Assembly (NCBI RefSeq): GCF_900102165.1
Contig: NZ_FNBD01000003.1
Location: forward strand, 62,001-126,000
Origin: Cellulophaga baltica
GTDB lineage: Bacteria > Bacteroidota > Bacteroidia > Flavobacteriales > Flavobacteriaceae
Direction: 5' to 3'
Length of the DNA: 64,000 nucleotides
In this document: one piece after another, positions 53,169-62,634 of the stretch
Position numbering within the stretch: the first letter of the stretch is position 1
Layout of the letters: the number at the start of each line of letters is the position of its first letter
The notes under the pieces: generated by a model
Databases searched by the model: none
Told to the model about the DNA's origin: nothing
The model's input: the letters and a program-made list of their open reading frames with translations, nothing else
Program-made: the position numbers and the translations under genes

Positions 53169-53795
53169 ATGAAGGCACATACAAGAGAAACGCAATCTAC
53201 AATGACTCCTCAAAAAGCATTGGATTTTCTAAAAGAAGGAAATCAGCGTTTTCAAAATAATTTAAAAGCAAATCGTAATTTACTGGAGCAAGTAAATGAC
53301 ACAAGTGAAGGGCAATTTCCTTTTGCAACCATTCTTAGCTGTATTGATTCTCGTGTTTCTGCAGAATTAGTATTTGATCAAGGACTAGGAGACGTTTTTA
53401 GCATCCGTATTGCTGGGAATTTCGTGAATGAAGATATTCTAGGAAGTATGGAGTTTGCTAGCAAATTGGCAGGAACGAAACTTATAGTTGTTCTTGGTCA
53501 TACCAGTTGTGGTGCTATCAAAGGAGCATGCGATCATGCAAGAATGGGTAATTTAACGGCTTTAATCAATAAGATAGAGCCCGCTGTAGCCGCTGTTAAA
53601 GAACCAAAAGATGAAAGCTTAAGAAATTCTAAAAACCTAGAATTTGTAGATGCGGTTTCTACTGAAAACGTCTTGCAAACTATCAAAAATGTTAGAGACC
53701 GAAGTGAAATTTTAGCCGAAATGGAAAAACAAGGCGAAATAAAAATTATTGGCGCTATGTATGATATTTCTACTGGTGCAGTAGATTTTTACTAG
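53169..53795 (+). CDS. Beta-carbonic anhydrase
   Basis: Interconverts CO2 and bicarbonate. 208 residues. Zinc ligands Cys58, His111 and Cys114, with the Asp60/Arg62 pair in CIDSRVSAEL and GHTSCGAIKGA. No signal peptide, so cytoplasmic. It follows the SulP gene by 38 nt and ends in a terminator. Confidence 0.95.
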   Translation: MKAHTRETQSTMTPQKALDFLKEGNQRFQNNLKANRNLLEQVNDTSEGQFPFATILSCIDSRVSAELVFDQGLGDVFSIRIAGNFVNEDILGSMEFASKLAGTKLIVVLGHTSCGAIKGACDHARMGNLTALINKIEPAVAAVKEPKDESLRNSKNLEFVDAVSTENVLQTIKNVRDRSEILAEMEKQGEIKIIGAMYDISTGAVDFY

Positions 53796-53819
53796 AGGCA
53801 TCAATCTTGTTAAATTAAA

Positions 53820-53852
53820 TAAATGGCTTACCAATTTTGGTAAGTCATTTTA
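53820..53852 (+). terminator. Terminator after the first carbonic anhydrase gene
   Basis: AAATG-g-CTTACC faces GGTAAG-t-CATTT around an AATTTT loop (53821-53850), giving a G-U pair on the plus strand. Confidence 0.75.
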
Positions 53853-53877
53853 CATAATAGCGTATATTAACATCCTA

Positions 53878-53885
53878 TAAATTTG
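53878..53885 (+). promoter_or_regulatory. Putative -7 box for the second carbonic anhydrase gene
   Basis: TAAATTTG, a perfect TAnnTTTG match, ends 6 nt before the ATG at 53892. The message would be nearly leaderless. Confidence 0.5.
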
Positions 53886-53891
53886 CACCGA

Positions 53892-54518
53892 ATGAATCTT
53901 GATTTTGTCTTCGAAAACAATAAAAAATGGGTCAATGAAAAGCTTAGCGAGAATGCTAACTACTTTGATGAAATGGGCAAAGGGCAAAGTCCTGAGTTGC
54001 TTTATATTGGTTGCTCTGATAGCCGCGTAAGTGCAGAAGATTTAATGGGCTTAGGTCCTGGCGAAGTATTTGTACATAGAAATATTGCCAATATGGTTAT
54101 AGGTACAGACCTTAATGCCATGTCTGTCGTAGAGTATGCAGTTATGCACTTGAAAGTAGACCATATTGTCGTTTGTGGTCATTACGGCTGTGGTGGTGTA
54201 AAAGCCGCTATGCAATCTGCAGACTTAGGTATTTTAAATCCTTGGCTTAGAAATATAAGAGATGTCTACCGCATTCATAAGAAAGAACTAAATGCTATTG
54301 AAAATGAGCATGACAAGTATGAACGCCTAGTAGAATTAAATGTAGAAGAGCAATGCGTGAATCTTATTAAAACAGCAGCAGTACAAAAAGCCTATAGAGA
54401 TCATGGTTTAAAAGTACATGGCTGGGTGTTTGACATCCACACGGGCAAATTAATCGATTTAAAAATCGATTTCGAAGGAATTCTTGGCAATATTATGGAG
54501 ATTTACCACTTAGATTAA
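53892..54518 (+). CDS. Beta-carbonic anhydrase, second copy
   Basis: 208 residues from the ATG at 53892; the TTG at 53883 lies inside the -7 box. Zinc ligands Cys41, His97 and Cys100 with Asp43/Arg45 (GCSDSRVSAED, CGHYGCGGVKAAM). This is the E. coli Can-like clade, whereas the first copy differs clearly in sequence, so they are not a recent duplication. Cytoplasmic. It has its own promoter, separate from SulP. Confidence 0.95.
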   Translation: MNLDFVFENNKKWVNEKLSENANYFDEMGKGQSPELLYIGCSDSRVSAEDLMGLGPGEVFVHRNIANMVIGTDLNAMSVVEYAVMHLKVDHIVVCGHYGCGGVKAAMQSADLGILNPWLRNIRDVYRIHKKELNAIENEHDKYERLVELNVEEQCVNLIKTAAVQKAYRDHGLKVHGWVFDIHTGKLIDLKIDFEGILGNIMEIYHLD

Positions 54519-54742
54519 AACCGTTAAGTATGTAGTTTTAAGAAAATCATCTTACTATAAAATAGGTGAAGGAAAAAACTAAGGATACCGCCGTTTCGTC
54601 TTAAGCGAAAGCTATACCCCAGTTCATAAAACCTTTAAGGATTAACTGTTCAATTCATTAAAATAACACCCAAAAAATGTGCAATTTCACGGTTCATTAA
54701 AAAAGTTTAAAGCAGTTAGCTGTACTACTCCCATAAAAGTTT

Positions 54743-54750
54743 TAAATTTG
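54743..54750 (+). promoter_or_regulatory. Putative -7 box upstream of pheS
   Basis: TAAATTTG matches TAnnTTTG, 17 nt before the ATG. The 5' part of the 249-bp gap (54519-54767) shows no RNA gene or strong hairpin. Confidence 0.45.
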
Positions 54751-54767
54751 TTGGCTAGTCCATTGTT

Positions 54768-55787
54768 ATGATTGATAAAATAAAAGAACATATTGCTGAA
54801 ATTGAAAAGTTTACTTCAGACTCTAAAGAGGCTGTAGAAAACTTAAGAATTAAATACCTAGGTAAGAAAGGGCTTTTAAATGATTTCTTTACGGAATTTA
54901 AAAATGTTCCTAATGACCAAAAAAAGGAATTTGGACAAACTATCAATCAATTAAAGACAATTGCTACCGAAAAAATTAATAAACTTAAGGAAGCTATTGA
55001 AGAAAAAGTAGATGATAATGGCGGGTATGGCGATTTGACACGCCCTGGAGAACCGGTAGAATTAGGTTCAAGACATCCAATATCTATCGTTAAAAATCAA
55101 ATTATTGATATCTTCTCTAGAATAGGTTTTAACGTTTCTGAAGGTCCAGAAATTGAAGATGACTGGCATAACTTCACCGCATTAAACCTGCCAGAGTATC
55201 ACCCAGCTCGTGATATGCAAGACACCTTTTTTATCCAAACAAATCCTGATATTTTATTGCGTACGCACACCTCTTCGGTACAGGTACGTTATATGGAAGA
55301 TAACAAACCACCTATTAGAACTATTTCTCCTGGTAGAGTGTATAGAAACGAAGCTATTTCTGCTCGTTCCCACTGTTTTTTCCATCAAATAGAAGGCTTA
55401 TATATTGATAAAAATGTATCCTTTGCTGATTTGAAACAAACCTTACAGTTTTTTACTACAGAGCTTTTTGGCAAATCTAAAATTAGATTGAGACCTTCTT
55501 ATTTTCCATTCACAGAGCCTAGTGCAGAAGTAGATGTGTATTGGGGATTAGAAACAGAAGCAGATTATAGAATTACAAAAGGAACAGGATGGTTAGAAAT
55601 TGGAGGATGCGGAATGGTAGACCCAAATGTATTGACCAATTGCGGCATAGATCCAAATGAATATTCTGGTTTTGCATTTGGGGTAGGTATAGATCGTATT
55701 GCAATGTTACTACATCAAATTACCGATATTCGTTTGCTTAGTGAGAATGATGTTCGTTTTTTAGAACAATTTAAGTCTGCGCTTTAA
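54768..55787 (+). CDS. pheS: Phenylalanyl-tRNA synthetase, alpha subunit
   Basis: Class II catalytic subunit; the beta subunit PheT must be encoded elsewhere. 339 residues. N-terminal coiled coil (about 1-85), motif 2 in [30 protein letters not shown], and motif 3 [16 protein letters not shown]. Followed 50 nt later by a small conserved gene. Confidence 0.97.
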   Translation: MIDKIKEHIAEIEKFTSDSKEAVENLRIKYLGKKGLLNDFFTEFKNVPNDQKKEFGQTINQLKTIATEKINKLKEAIEEKVDDNGGYGDLTRPGEPVELGSRHPISIVKNQIIDIFSRIGFNVSEGPEIEDDWHNFTALNLPEYHPARDMQDTFFIQTNPDILLRTHTSSVQVRYMEDNKPPIRTISPGRVYRNEAISARSHCFFHQIEGLYIDKNVSFADLKQTLQFFTTELFGKSKIRLRPSYFPFTEPSAEVDVYWGLETEADYRITKGTGWLEIGGCGMVDPNVLTNCGIDPNEYSGFAFGVGIDRIAMLLHQITDIRLLSENDVRFLEQFKSAL

Positions 55788-55837
55788 GCTAGAAATCGAA
55801 TTATATTTTTAGTGAAAACTTCTAAAGAAAGCTATTC

Positions 55838-56233
55838 TTGAAAAAAGATATTGATATACCCGTTGTCAAAGATGTTTATGTAGCCATCATCCATGAATGG
55901 GATGATGAAATGCTAAATAAAGTATGGAATGCCTATCTCATCAACAGTAAAGATAGCGCCATAGAAATGGCCATTATTGTATCTAGCGGATCTAATAGCA
56001 CAGATAAAACCGCTACCATAAGACATGGCCTTGGTACTTTGGAGGCTAAATCATTTAAGAAATTTGAGCCCCTGCAAGAAGAAATCTTCGGCTTAGACAA
56101 TGTTTTCTCTCTTTCCTTCTTTTCCGATAATAAATTATTTGATAAGAAATTCCTCTTCAAAAAAAATACGATACAAACTAAAGCACTCACAACCATCTCT
56201 TTAATAGACAAAGAAGGTATACTAGCCGAGTAA
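55838..56233 (+). CDS. Conserved hypothetical protein downstream of pheS
   Basis: 131 residues from a TTG start (KKDIDIPVVKDVYVAIIHEWDDEMLNKVWNAYLIN); a downstream ATG would cost about 29 residues of well-ordered sequence. Alternating beta/alpha elements, soluble, no signal. Names copied from pheS in databases are not justified. No function assigned. Confidence 0.7.
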   Translation: MKKDIDIPVVKDVYVAIIHEWDDEMLNKVWNAYLINSKDSAIEMAIIVSSGSNSTDKTATIRHGLGTLEAKSFKKFEPLQEEIFGLDNVFSLSFFSDNKLFDKKFLFKKNTIQTKALTTISLIDKEGILAE

Positions 56234-56273
56234 TTGCTAAAGTTTTCATAAAAAAGCATTTTAGAGTTCTTTA

Positions 56274-56307
56274 AGTTCGGTTTGTTCCGAACTAATAAAT
56301 ATATTTG
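56274..56307 (+). promoter_or_regulatory. Promoter and operator-like repeat of the GbsR-RND operon
   Basis: AGTTCGG (56274-56280), TTTGTT, CCGAACT (56287-56293) is a perfect 7-bp inverted repeat. Its centre TTTG is a candidate -33 element for the -7 box TATATTTG (56300-56307). Spacing is 15 nt, slightly short. Confidence 0.65.
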
Positions 56308-56369
56308 CACAGAATTTTACTGTACATGGATTTTTTGTATTCAGAAAGCAGTAGAAAATACAGTCAAAA

Positions 56370-56894
56370 ATGGCAAAAAATATTTGTAAAGAAAAAATGT
56401 CTTTAGTTGAAAAACTAGGTGTTCATTTAGAAAATAGAGAGCAGTTGGCACCTGTTGCAGCACGCATACTATCCTATATAATTCTTACGGGTAAAAAAGG
56501 GACTACGTTTGAAGACATGGTAACTATCCTTTGTGCTAGTAAAAGCACTATTTCTACACACCTTAATCATCTACAGGACTTAAAAAAAATTGAGTACTTC
56601 ACAAAAACCGGAGATCGTAAAAAATATTTTATTATTAATGCAGACACCATTATTCAGCATGTTGATAAAATGATAAATGATTGGAAAGAAATACGTGAAT
56701 TACACTTAGAAATTAAAAACTATAAGGACAATCAAAACAATAAAAGTATTGAAAATGAAGAAGAAAAATTTGATTTAAATTTTCACAACGATTATATAAA
56801 ATTTATCGATGGGGCTTCTGCTTCTATTGAAGAATTAAGATTAAAATTAATTAAAGTTAAAGACAACAAACAAACAATTCGATATCTAAACTAA
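56370..56894 (+). CDS. GbsR/MarR-family transcriptional regulator
   Basis: 174 residues. Winged helix-turn-helix at about 25-90 (PVAARILSYIILTGKKGTTFEDMVTILCASKSTISTHLNHL with a wing KKIEYFTKTGDRKKYF) and a helical C-terminus for dimerisation. First gene of the RND efflux operon, 7 nt ahead of the adaptor; such regulators usually repress their own pump. The repeat at 56274-56293 is the likely binding site. Confidence 0.92.
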   Translation: MAKNICKEKMSLVEKLGVHLENREQLAPVAARILSYIILTGKKGTTFEDMVTILCASKSTISTHLNHLQDLKKIEYFTKTGDRKKYFIINADTIIQHVDKMINDWKEIRELHLEIKNYKDNQNNKSIENEEEKFDLNFHNDYIKFIDGASASIEELRLKLIKVKDNKQTIRYLN

Positions 56895-56901
56895 GTACAA
56901 A

Positions 56902-58035
56902 ATGAGACATAATAAATTATTAACGATACTAGCATTAACCCTACTATTAGTCGTTTCAAGTTGTGGAGACAATGGCGAACAAAAAGCAGCAGCACCAGAG
57001 GGCCCTGCCCCATCTTTTCCCGTTGTTACAATGCAAACCAAAACAGTAACCGGGTATCAAGAATATCCAGCAAATATAGAAGGTATAGTTAACAGTGATG
57101 TTAGAGCCAAAGTATCTGGCTATATTCAGAAAGTATTAGTAGACGAAGGACAAAAAGTACGTAAAGGTCAAGTGTTATTTAAATTAGAAACACAATCACT
57201 TAGTCAAGATGCAGGTGCAGCAAAAGCACGTATCAACGTAGCTCAGGTAGAAGTAAACAAGTTAATTCCTCTGGTAGAGAAAAACATTATTAGCCCTGTA
57301 CAATTAGAAACCGCTAAAGCAAACTTAGCACAGGCACAAGCAAACTACAGTAGTGTTTCTGCAAGTGTAGGCTATGCTACTATTAAGAGCCCTGTAGATG
57401 GCTATGTTGGTTCTATTAACTTTAGAGAAGGCGCTTTAATTAGTCCTGGTGATAGTAAGCCGTTAACCACCGTTAGTGAAATTAGTCAAGTGTATGCTTT
57501 TTTTAGTTTCAATGAAGCGCAGTATATAGACCTGTTACAAAGATCTGAAGGAACAACAAAAGCAGAACGTATAAAAAATTCTCCAGACCTAAGCTTAGTT
57601 TTAGCCAACGGAAAAATTTATTCTGAAACAGGCCGTATCCAAACAAGTACAGGTCAAATTAATGAAAATACAGGAACCATTAAAATTAGAGCTGCTTTTG
57701 ATAATCCAAATGAAATTTTAACCAATGGAAACAGTGGTAAAATTAGGTTTCCAATAGAATATAAAGATGCTATTGTACTACCTCAATCATCAACATTCGA
57801 ACAACAAAAAGATATTGTAGCTTTTATCATAGATAAAGACAACAAAGCAAAATCTACTATTTTAAAAATACAAGGTACCGTTGGTAATTTATATGTGGTA
57901 GAATCTGGACTAAAAGCTGGTGATAGACTTATTGTTTCTGGTGTTGGAAAATTAAGAGATGGTATGGCTATTACACCACAAGACACACCATTTGATGAGG
58001 CTATTAAACCAATAGAGGTTTTATTTAAGAATTAA
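56902..58035 (+). CDS. RND efflux periplasmic adaptor (AcrA/MexA family)
   Basis: 377 residues. Lipoprotein signal VVSSC, then barrel-sandwich lipoyl halves (VRAKVSGYIQKVLVDEGQKVRKGQVLFKLE and YATIKSPVDGYVGSINFREGALIS), a short coiled-coil hairpin, beta-barrel and membrane-proximal domains. It links the inner membrane pump to the outer membrane channel. Second gene of the operon. Confidence 0.95.
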   Translation: MRHNKLLTILALTLLLVVSSCGDNGEQKAAAPEGPAPSFPVVTMQTKTVTGYQEYPANIEGIVNSDVRAKVSGYIQKVLVDEGQKVRKGQVLFKLETQSLSQDAGAAKARINVAQVEVNKLIPLVEKNIISPVQLETAKANLAQAQANYSSVSASVGYATIKSPVDGYVGSINFREGALISPGDSKPLTTVSEISQVYAFFSFNEAQYIDLLQRSEGTTKAERIKNSPDLSLVLANGKIYSETGRIQTSTGQINENTGTIKIRAAFDNPNEILTNGNSGKIRFPIEYKDAIVLPQSSTFEQQKDIVAFIIDKDNKAKSTILKIQGTVGNLYVVESGLKAGDRLIVSGVGKLRDGMAITPQDTPFDEAIKPIEVLFKN

Positions 58036-58057
58036 CAAATTATAAACTTATTTAGTT

Positions 58058-61000
58058 ATGTTAAAAACATTTATTGAAAGACCAGTGCTTTCAACAGTAA
58101 TCTCTATTATCATCGTAATACTTGGTGTCATCAGTATATCAAGTTTACCTATAGAGGAGTATCCAGATATTGCGCCACCAACCATTAAGGTGACTGCATC
58201 TTACGCGGGAGCAAATGCAGAAACCGTTTTAGAGAGTGTAATTATTCCTATCGAAGAACAAATTAATGGTGTAGAAGGTATGAGTTACATTACCTCTACC
58301 GCCTCTAACACAGGTACGGCAGAAATTACCGTTTACTTTAATCAAGAAGTAGATGCAGATATAGCCGCAGTTAACGTCCAAAACCGTGTATCTAGAGCAA
58401 ACGCATTACTACCACAAGAGGTTATACAGACTGGGGTAATAACTCAAAAGCAAGAAACGAGTGCGTTAATGTTTATCTCTATGTATTCTGAAAATGAGAA
58501 TTACGATGCGACATTCATTCAGAATTACTTAAAAATAAATGTGGTACCTGCCATGCAACGTATTAGTGGTGTAGGAGATGTTAGTTTGTTCTCTCAACAA
58601 GATTATGCGATGCGTATTTGGTTGAAACCTGAAAAATTAGCAACGTACGGTTTAATACCTTCAGATATTACTGCAGCTTTAGCTGAGCAAAACTTAGAAG
58701 CTGCGGCAGGATCTTTAGGACAGAATAATGGGGAAGCATTCTCCTATACATTAACTTATAGCGGACGTTTCAAAAACGAGCAACAATATGCAGATATTGT
58801 TATTAAAGCTTTAGGCAATGGAGAGTTTCTTAGATTGAATGATGTAGCAACTATTGAGTTAGATGCACAATCCTATGCCGCTAATGCGATGAGTATGGGC
58901 AATCCAGCTGTATTTATGGGTATTTTTCAAACTAAAGGTTCTAATGCAAGAGAAATTATTGAGAATATTAAAGTTACGCTAGAAGATGTAAAAAAAGACC
59001 TACCAGAAGGTTTAGATATTTTTGTGCCTTACGATACTAGTTTGTTTTTAAATGCCTCTATAGAAAAGGTAATTAGTACATTACTAGAAGCGTTCTTATT
59101 GGTGTTCTTAGTGGTATTTCTATTCTTACAAGATTTCAGGTCTACATTAATTCCGGCAATTGCTGTACCTGTTTCTATTATAGGTACGTTCTTTTTCTTG
59201 AATGTTTTTGGATACTCTATTAACCTTCTAACACTATTTGCGTTAGTCCTTGCCATTGGTATTGTGGTGGATGATGCTATTGTGGTGGTGGAAGCTGTGC
59301 ATGCCAAATTGGATGAAGGAGAGAAGAGCCCTAAAAAAGCCACCTTAGTTGCCATGAATGAGATATCTGGCGCTATTATTTCTATTACTTTGGTAATGGC
59401 AGCGGTATTTATTCCTGTAACATTTATAACAGGTCCTACAGGCGTATTCTATGAGCAATTTGGAGTAACTTTAATTATAGCTATTTTAATATCAGCCGTG
59501 AATGCATTGACTTTAAGTCCTGCATTATGTGCATTATTATTAAAAGGGCATAAGGATGACGATGAACTAAAAAGTAAAGGTCCATTAAAACGTTTCTACA
59601 CGCTTTTTAACCGTGGATTTAACGCTACTATAAACCGATACGGACAATCGCTTCAATTTTTATATAAGAGAAAATGGATTTCACCATTGTTATTAGTGAT
59701 TGCACTGGCGGGTATTTACTGGGCCTCTCAGACTACACCTACAGGATTTGTACCTAACGAAGATAGAGGTATTATTTTTGCAAATATTGCCTTGCCAGAA
59801 GGTGCATCATTAGATAGAACAGATGCAGTTTCCAGAGATTTGTACAGTAAAATAAATGGCATAGAGGGTATTGTGGCCGTAAACTTTATTAAGGGTAGAA
59901 GTTTAATTAATGGACAAGGGAGTAATTATGGCTTTGGAATTATCAAATTAGCAGATTGGGCAGACCGTGAAGATGCTGCAACCTCAGTACAAGCCATCAC
60001 AGGTAAACTATTTGGTGTAGCTGCAGGAATAAAAGAAGCTAATATCATATTCTTCTCACCTCCTAGTATCCGTGGTTTTGGTAACTCGGCAGGTTTTGAG
60101 GTGAATTTATTGGATAAGTTTGGTGGAGAATTCAAAGATTTAGATCAAGCGAATAAAGACTTTGCCATGGCTTTAATGAAGCATCCAGAAATAAAATATG
60201 CGCAATCTTCTTTCAGTACAAATTACCCACAATACGAAATGGAAGTGAATGTGCCTTTAGCAAAAGAAAAGGGCGTACCTATTAATAGCATTTTCTCTAC
60301 ATTACAAGGGTTTATCGGTGGTATTTATGCTTCAGATTTCTCTAGATTTGGGAAGCAATTTAGAGTGTATATTCAAGCATTACCAGATGACAGAGCAGAT
60401 GTTGATGATCTAAATAGTATGTATGTACGAACAGATTCTGGTGAGATGACTCCTATTACGCAGTTTGTAAAACTAGAGCGTGTATACGGGCCGCAATCCG
60501 TAACCCGTTTTAACCTATTTAATTCTACAGCCATAACTGGTGCTACCAATGATGGGTTTAGTACTGGTGATGCTATTAGAGTTATTGAAGAGGAAGTTGC
60601 GAACTTACCAAATAATTACACCATTGCTTATTCTGGGTTAACACGAGAAGAAGTAAGTGCAGGAAGCCAAACGATTTTCATTTTTGGTTTGAGTATTCTC
60701 TTTGTATACTTCTTGTTAAGTGCGCAATATGAAAGTTATTTATTACCATTTGCTGTAATTTTATCATTGCCTTTTGGAGTATTTGGCGCCTATATAAGCA
60801 CCAAATTGTTTGGATTGGAAAACAACATCTATTTCCAGATTTCTTTAATTATGCTTATTGGACTACTCGCCAAAAATGCCATCCTTATTGTCGAAATTGC
60901 CTTGCAGAAACGGAAAAGCGGAGAAAGCATTGTTGAAGCTGCTATTGATGGTGCAAAATCTCGTTTACGTCCTATCTTAATGACCTCATTTGCCTTTATT

Positions 61001-61195
61001 TTAGGATTGATGCCATTAGTATTAGCTAAAGGTGTGGGATCTGAAGGAAATAGATCTATTGGAACAGGGGCCGTGGGAGGATTACTTATAGGAACCCTTT
61101 TAGGTGTCTTTGTAATTCCAATATTATTCATATTATTTCAGTGGTTACAGGAAAGAATTTCTAGTAAACCCGAAGTACTAACTATTGAAGAATAA
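58058..61195 (+). CDS. RND efflux pump, inner membrane permease (AcrB/MexB, HAE-1 type)
   Basis: 1,045 residues with twelve TM helices, two large periplasmic loops and the proton-relay Asp pair in LAIGIVVDDAIVVVEAVHA (TM4), with Lys in LIGLLAKNAILIVE (TM10). The N-terminus MLKTFIERPVLSTVISIIIV and GFVPNEDRG match the HAE-1 class that exports hydrophobic drugs, bile salts or detergents by proton antiport. Substrates cannot be read. Confidence 0.97.
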   Translation: MLKTFIERPVLSTVISIIIVILGVISISSLPIEEYPDIAPPTIKVTASYAGANAETVLESVIIPIEEQINGVEGMSYITSTASNTGTAEITVYFNQEVDADIAAVNVQNRVSRANALLPQEVIQTGVITQKQETSALMFISMYSENENYDATFIQNYLKINVVPAMQRISGVGDVSLFSQQDYAMRIWLKPEKLATYGLIPSDITAALAEQNLEAAAGSLGQNNGEAFSYTLTYSGRFKNEQQYADIVIKALGNGEFLRLNDVATIELDAQSYAANAMSMGNPAVFMGIFQTKGSNAREIIENIKVTLEDVKKDLPEGLDIFVPYDTSLFLNASIEKVISTLLEAFLLVFLVVFLFLQDFRSTLIPAIAVPVSIIGTFFFLNVFGYSINLLTLFALVLAIGIVVDDAIVVVEAVHAKLDEGEKSPKKATLVAMNEISGAIISITLVMAAVFIPVTFITGPTGVFYEQFGVTLIIAILISAVNALTLSPALCALLLKGHKDDDELKSKGPLKRFYTLFNRGFNATINRYGQSLQFLYKRKWISPLLLVIALAGIYWASQTTPTGFVPNEDRGIIFANIALPEGASLDRTDAVSRDLYSKINGIEGIVAVNFIKGRSLINGQGSNYGFGIIKLADWADREDAATSVQAITGKLFGVAAGIKEANIIFFSPPSIRGFGNSAGFEVNLLDKFGGEFKDLDQANKDFAMALMKHPEIKYAQSSFSTNYPQYEMEVNVPLAKEKGVPINSIFSTLQGFIGGIYASDFSRFGKQFRVYIQALPDDRADVDDLNSMYVRTDSGEMTPITQFVKLERVYGPQSVTRFNLFNSTAITGATNDGFSTGDAIRVIEEEVANLPNNYTIAYSGLTREEVSAGSQTIFIFGLSILFVYFLLSAQYESYLLPFAVILSLPFGVFGAYISTKLFGLENNIYFQISLIMLIGLLAKNAILIVEIALQKRKSGESIVEAAIDGAKSRLRPILMTSFAFILGLMPLVLAKGVGSEGNRSIGTGAVGGLLIGTLLGVFVIPILFILFQWLQERISSKPEVLTIEE

Positions 61196-61200
61196 AAATT

Positions 61201-62616
61201 ATGAAAACTACTATAAACCGTAAAAATATAACTAAAACCATGCTCTTAGGTGTGGTTTTAGTAACCCTTCAAGGTTGTTTTGTTGCAAAAGATTACAAAC
61301 GTCCGGAATTAGCAGAAACTGAAGCACTTTACCGTACCGACAACTTACCTACGGATAGTGTTTCTATGGCCGATGTTTCTTGGAAAACTATGTTCACTGA
61401 TCCCTATTTGATTGAATATATAGAAGAAGGACTTGAAAACAACATGGATGTCCGTATTGCACTTCAGCAAATGATTGCTGCCCAAGCATATGCGAAGCAA
61501 GGTAAAGCTGGTTATTTTCCAACATTAAGTGTTGGAGCCAATTATACCCGTCAAGAATTTTCAGAAAATAGCCAATTTGGATCTTTATTCACGGGAGGTT
61601 TAGATACCTATGACGTAACAGCAGATTTGTCATGGGAGGCAGATATCTGGGGAAAAATAAGAAGCAACAGAAGAGCATCACAAGCAGATTATTTACAAAA
61701 CGTTGCAGGGCATCAAGCCGTAAAAACTCAGCTTATTTCAAGCATTGCAAATACCTATTATAACTTATTAGCCCTCGACGCTCAATTAGAAGTAACCAAG
61801 GAAACTATAGCTACAAGAGAAAGTGGTGTGGCCACTATTAAGGCATTAAAAGATGCGGGTCAAGTTACACAAGTTGCCGTAGATCAAAACGTAGCACAAT
61901 ACAATAGTGCCAGAGCATTGCAAGTAGATATTGAAGCTGCTATTTTTAAAGCAGAAAACACCCTTAGTATACTCTTAGGTAAAACACCACAAAAGTTCGA
62001 AAGAAGTAGCCTTGATACGCAAAGTATGGATCAAGAAATGAAACTTGGCGTTCCAACAACATTACTGAGAAATAGACCAGACGTTATGGCTGCAGAATAT
62101 GCTTTAATCAAAGATTTTGAGCTCACAAATGTAGCGAATAGTAGCTTTTATCCATCGCTAACGCTAACCGCTTCTGGTGGCTTGCAAAGTTTAGAGTTAG
62201 ATAAATTGTTTAATGCCAATTCTTTATTTGCAACAATAGTAAGCGGATTGACACAACCACTTTTAAATCAAAGGAAGTTAAAAACGCAAAAGGAAGTTGC
62301 CCTAGCAAATCAAGAAAGCTCTTTATTAAATTTCAAAAAGACGTTATTGGTTGCAGGTAGTGAGGTATCAAATGCGTTATACACCTACAAGGCCGAAACT
62401 AAAAAATTCGAATTTAGAAAGAACGAAGTGGAAGCTTTACGTACTGCCGAAGCAAATTCTGAAGAGTTACTTAAAAACGGGTATGCGAATTATTTAGATT
62501 TATTAACTGCAAGACAAAGCGCCTTGAGTGCAGAACTTAATATCATAGATAGCAAACTACAACAACTCGTTGCAATTGTAGATTTATATGAAGCTCTTGG
62601 TGGTGGATGGAAATAA
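61201..62616 (+). CDS. Outer membrane efflux channel (OprM/NodT family lipoprotein)
   Basis: 471 residues. Lipoprotein signal LQGC, then two TolC-type repeats of long helices and beta strands (DVSWKTMFTDPYLIEYIEEGLENNMDVRIA and LRNRPDVMAAEYALIKDFELT, a NodT signature). Forms the outer membrane exit duct for the upstream pump. 5 nt after the permease gene. Confidence 0.96.
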   Translation: MKTTINRKNITKTMLLGVVLVTLQGCFVAKDYKRPELAETEALYRTDNLPTDSVSMADVSWKTMFTDPYLIEYIEEGLENNMDVRIALQQMIAAQAYAKQGKAGYFPTLSVGANYTRQEFSENSQFGSLFTGGLDTYDVTADLSWEADIWGKIRSNRRASQADYLQNVAGHQAVKTQLISSIANTYYNLLALDAQLEVTKETIATRESGVATIKALKDAGQVTQVAVDQNVAQYNSARALQVDIEAAIFKAENTLSILLGKTPQKFERSSLDTQSMDQEMKLGVPTTLLRNRPDVMAAEYALIKDFELTNVANSSFYPSLTLTASGGLQSLELDKLFNANSLFATIVSGLTQPLLNQRKLKTQKEVALANQESSLLNFKKTLLVAGSEVSNALYTYKAETKKFEFRKNEVEALRTAEANSEELLKNGYANYLDLLTARQSALSAELNIIDSKLQQLVAIVDLYEALGGGWK

Positions 62617-62634
62617 CGAAAGAGTGACCATCAC

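Noticed and set aside
53883-53891. TTG start for the second carbonic anhydrase
   Set aside because: It lies within the TAAATTTG box; the ATG 9 nt later starts the family N-terminus.
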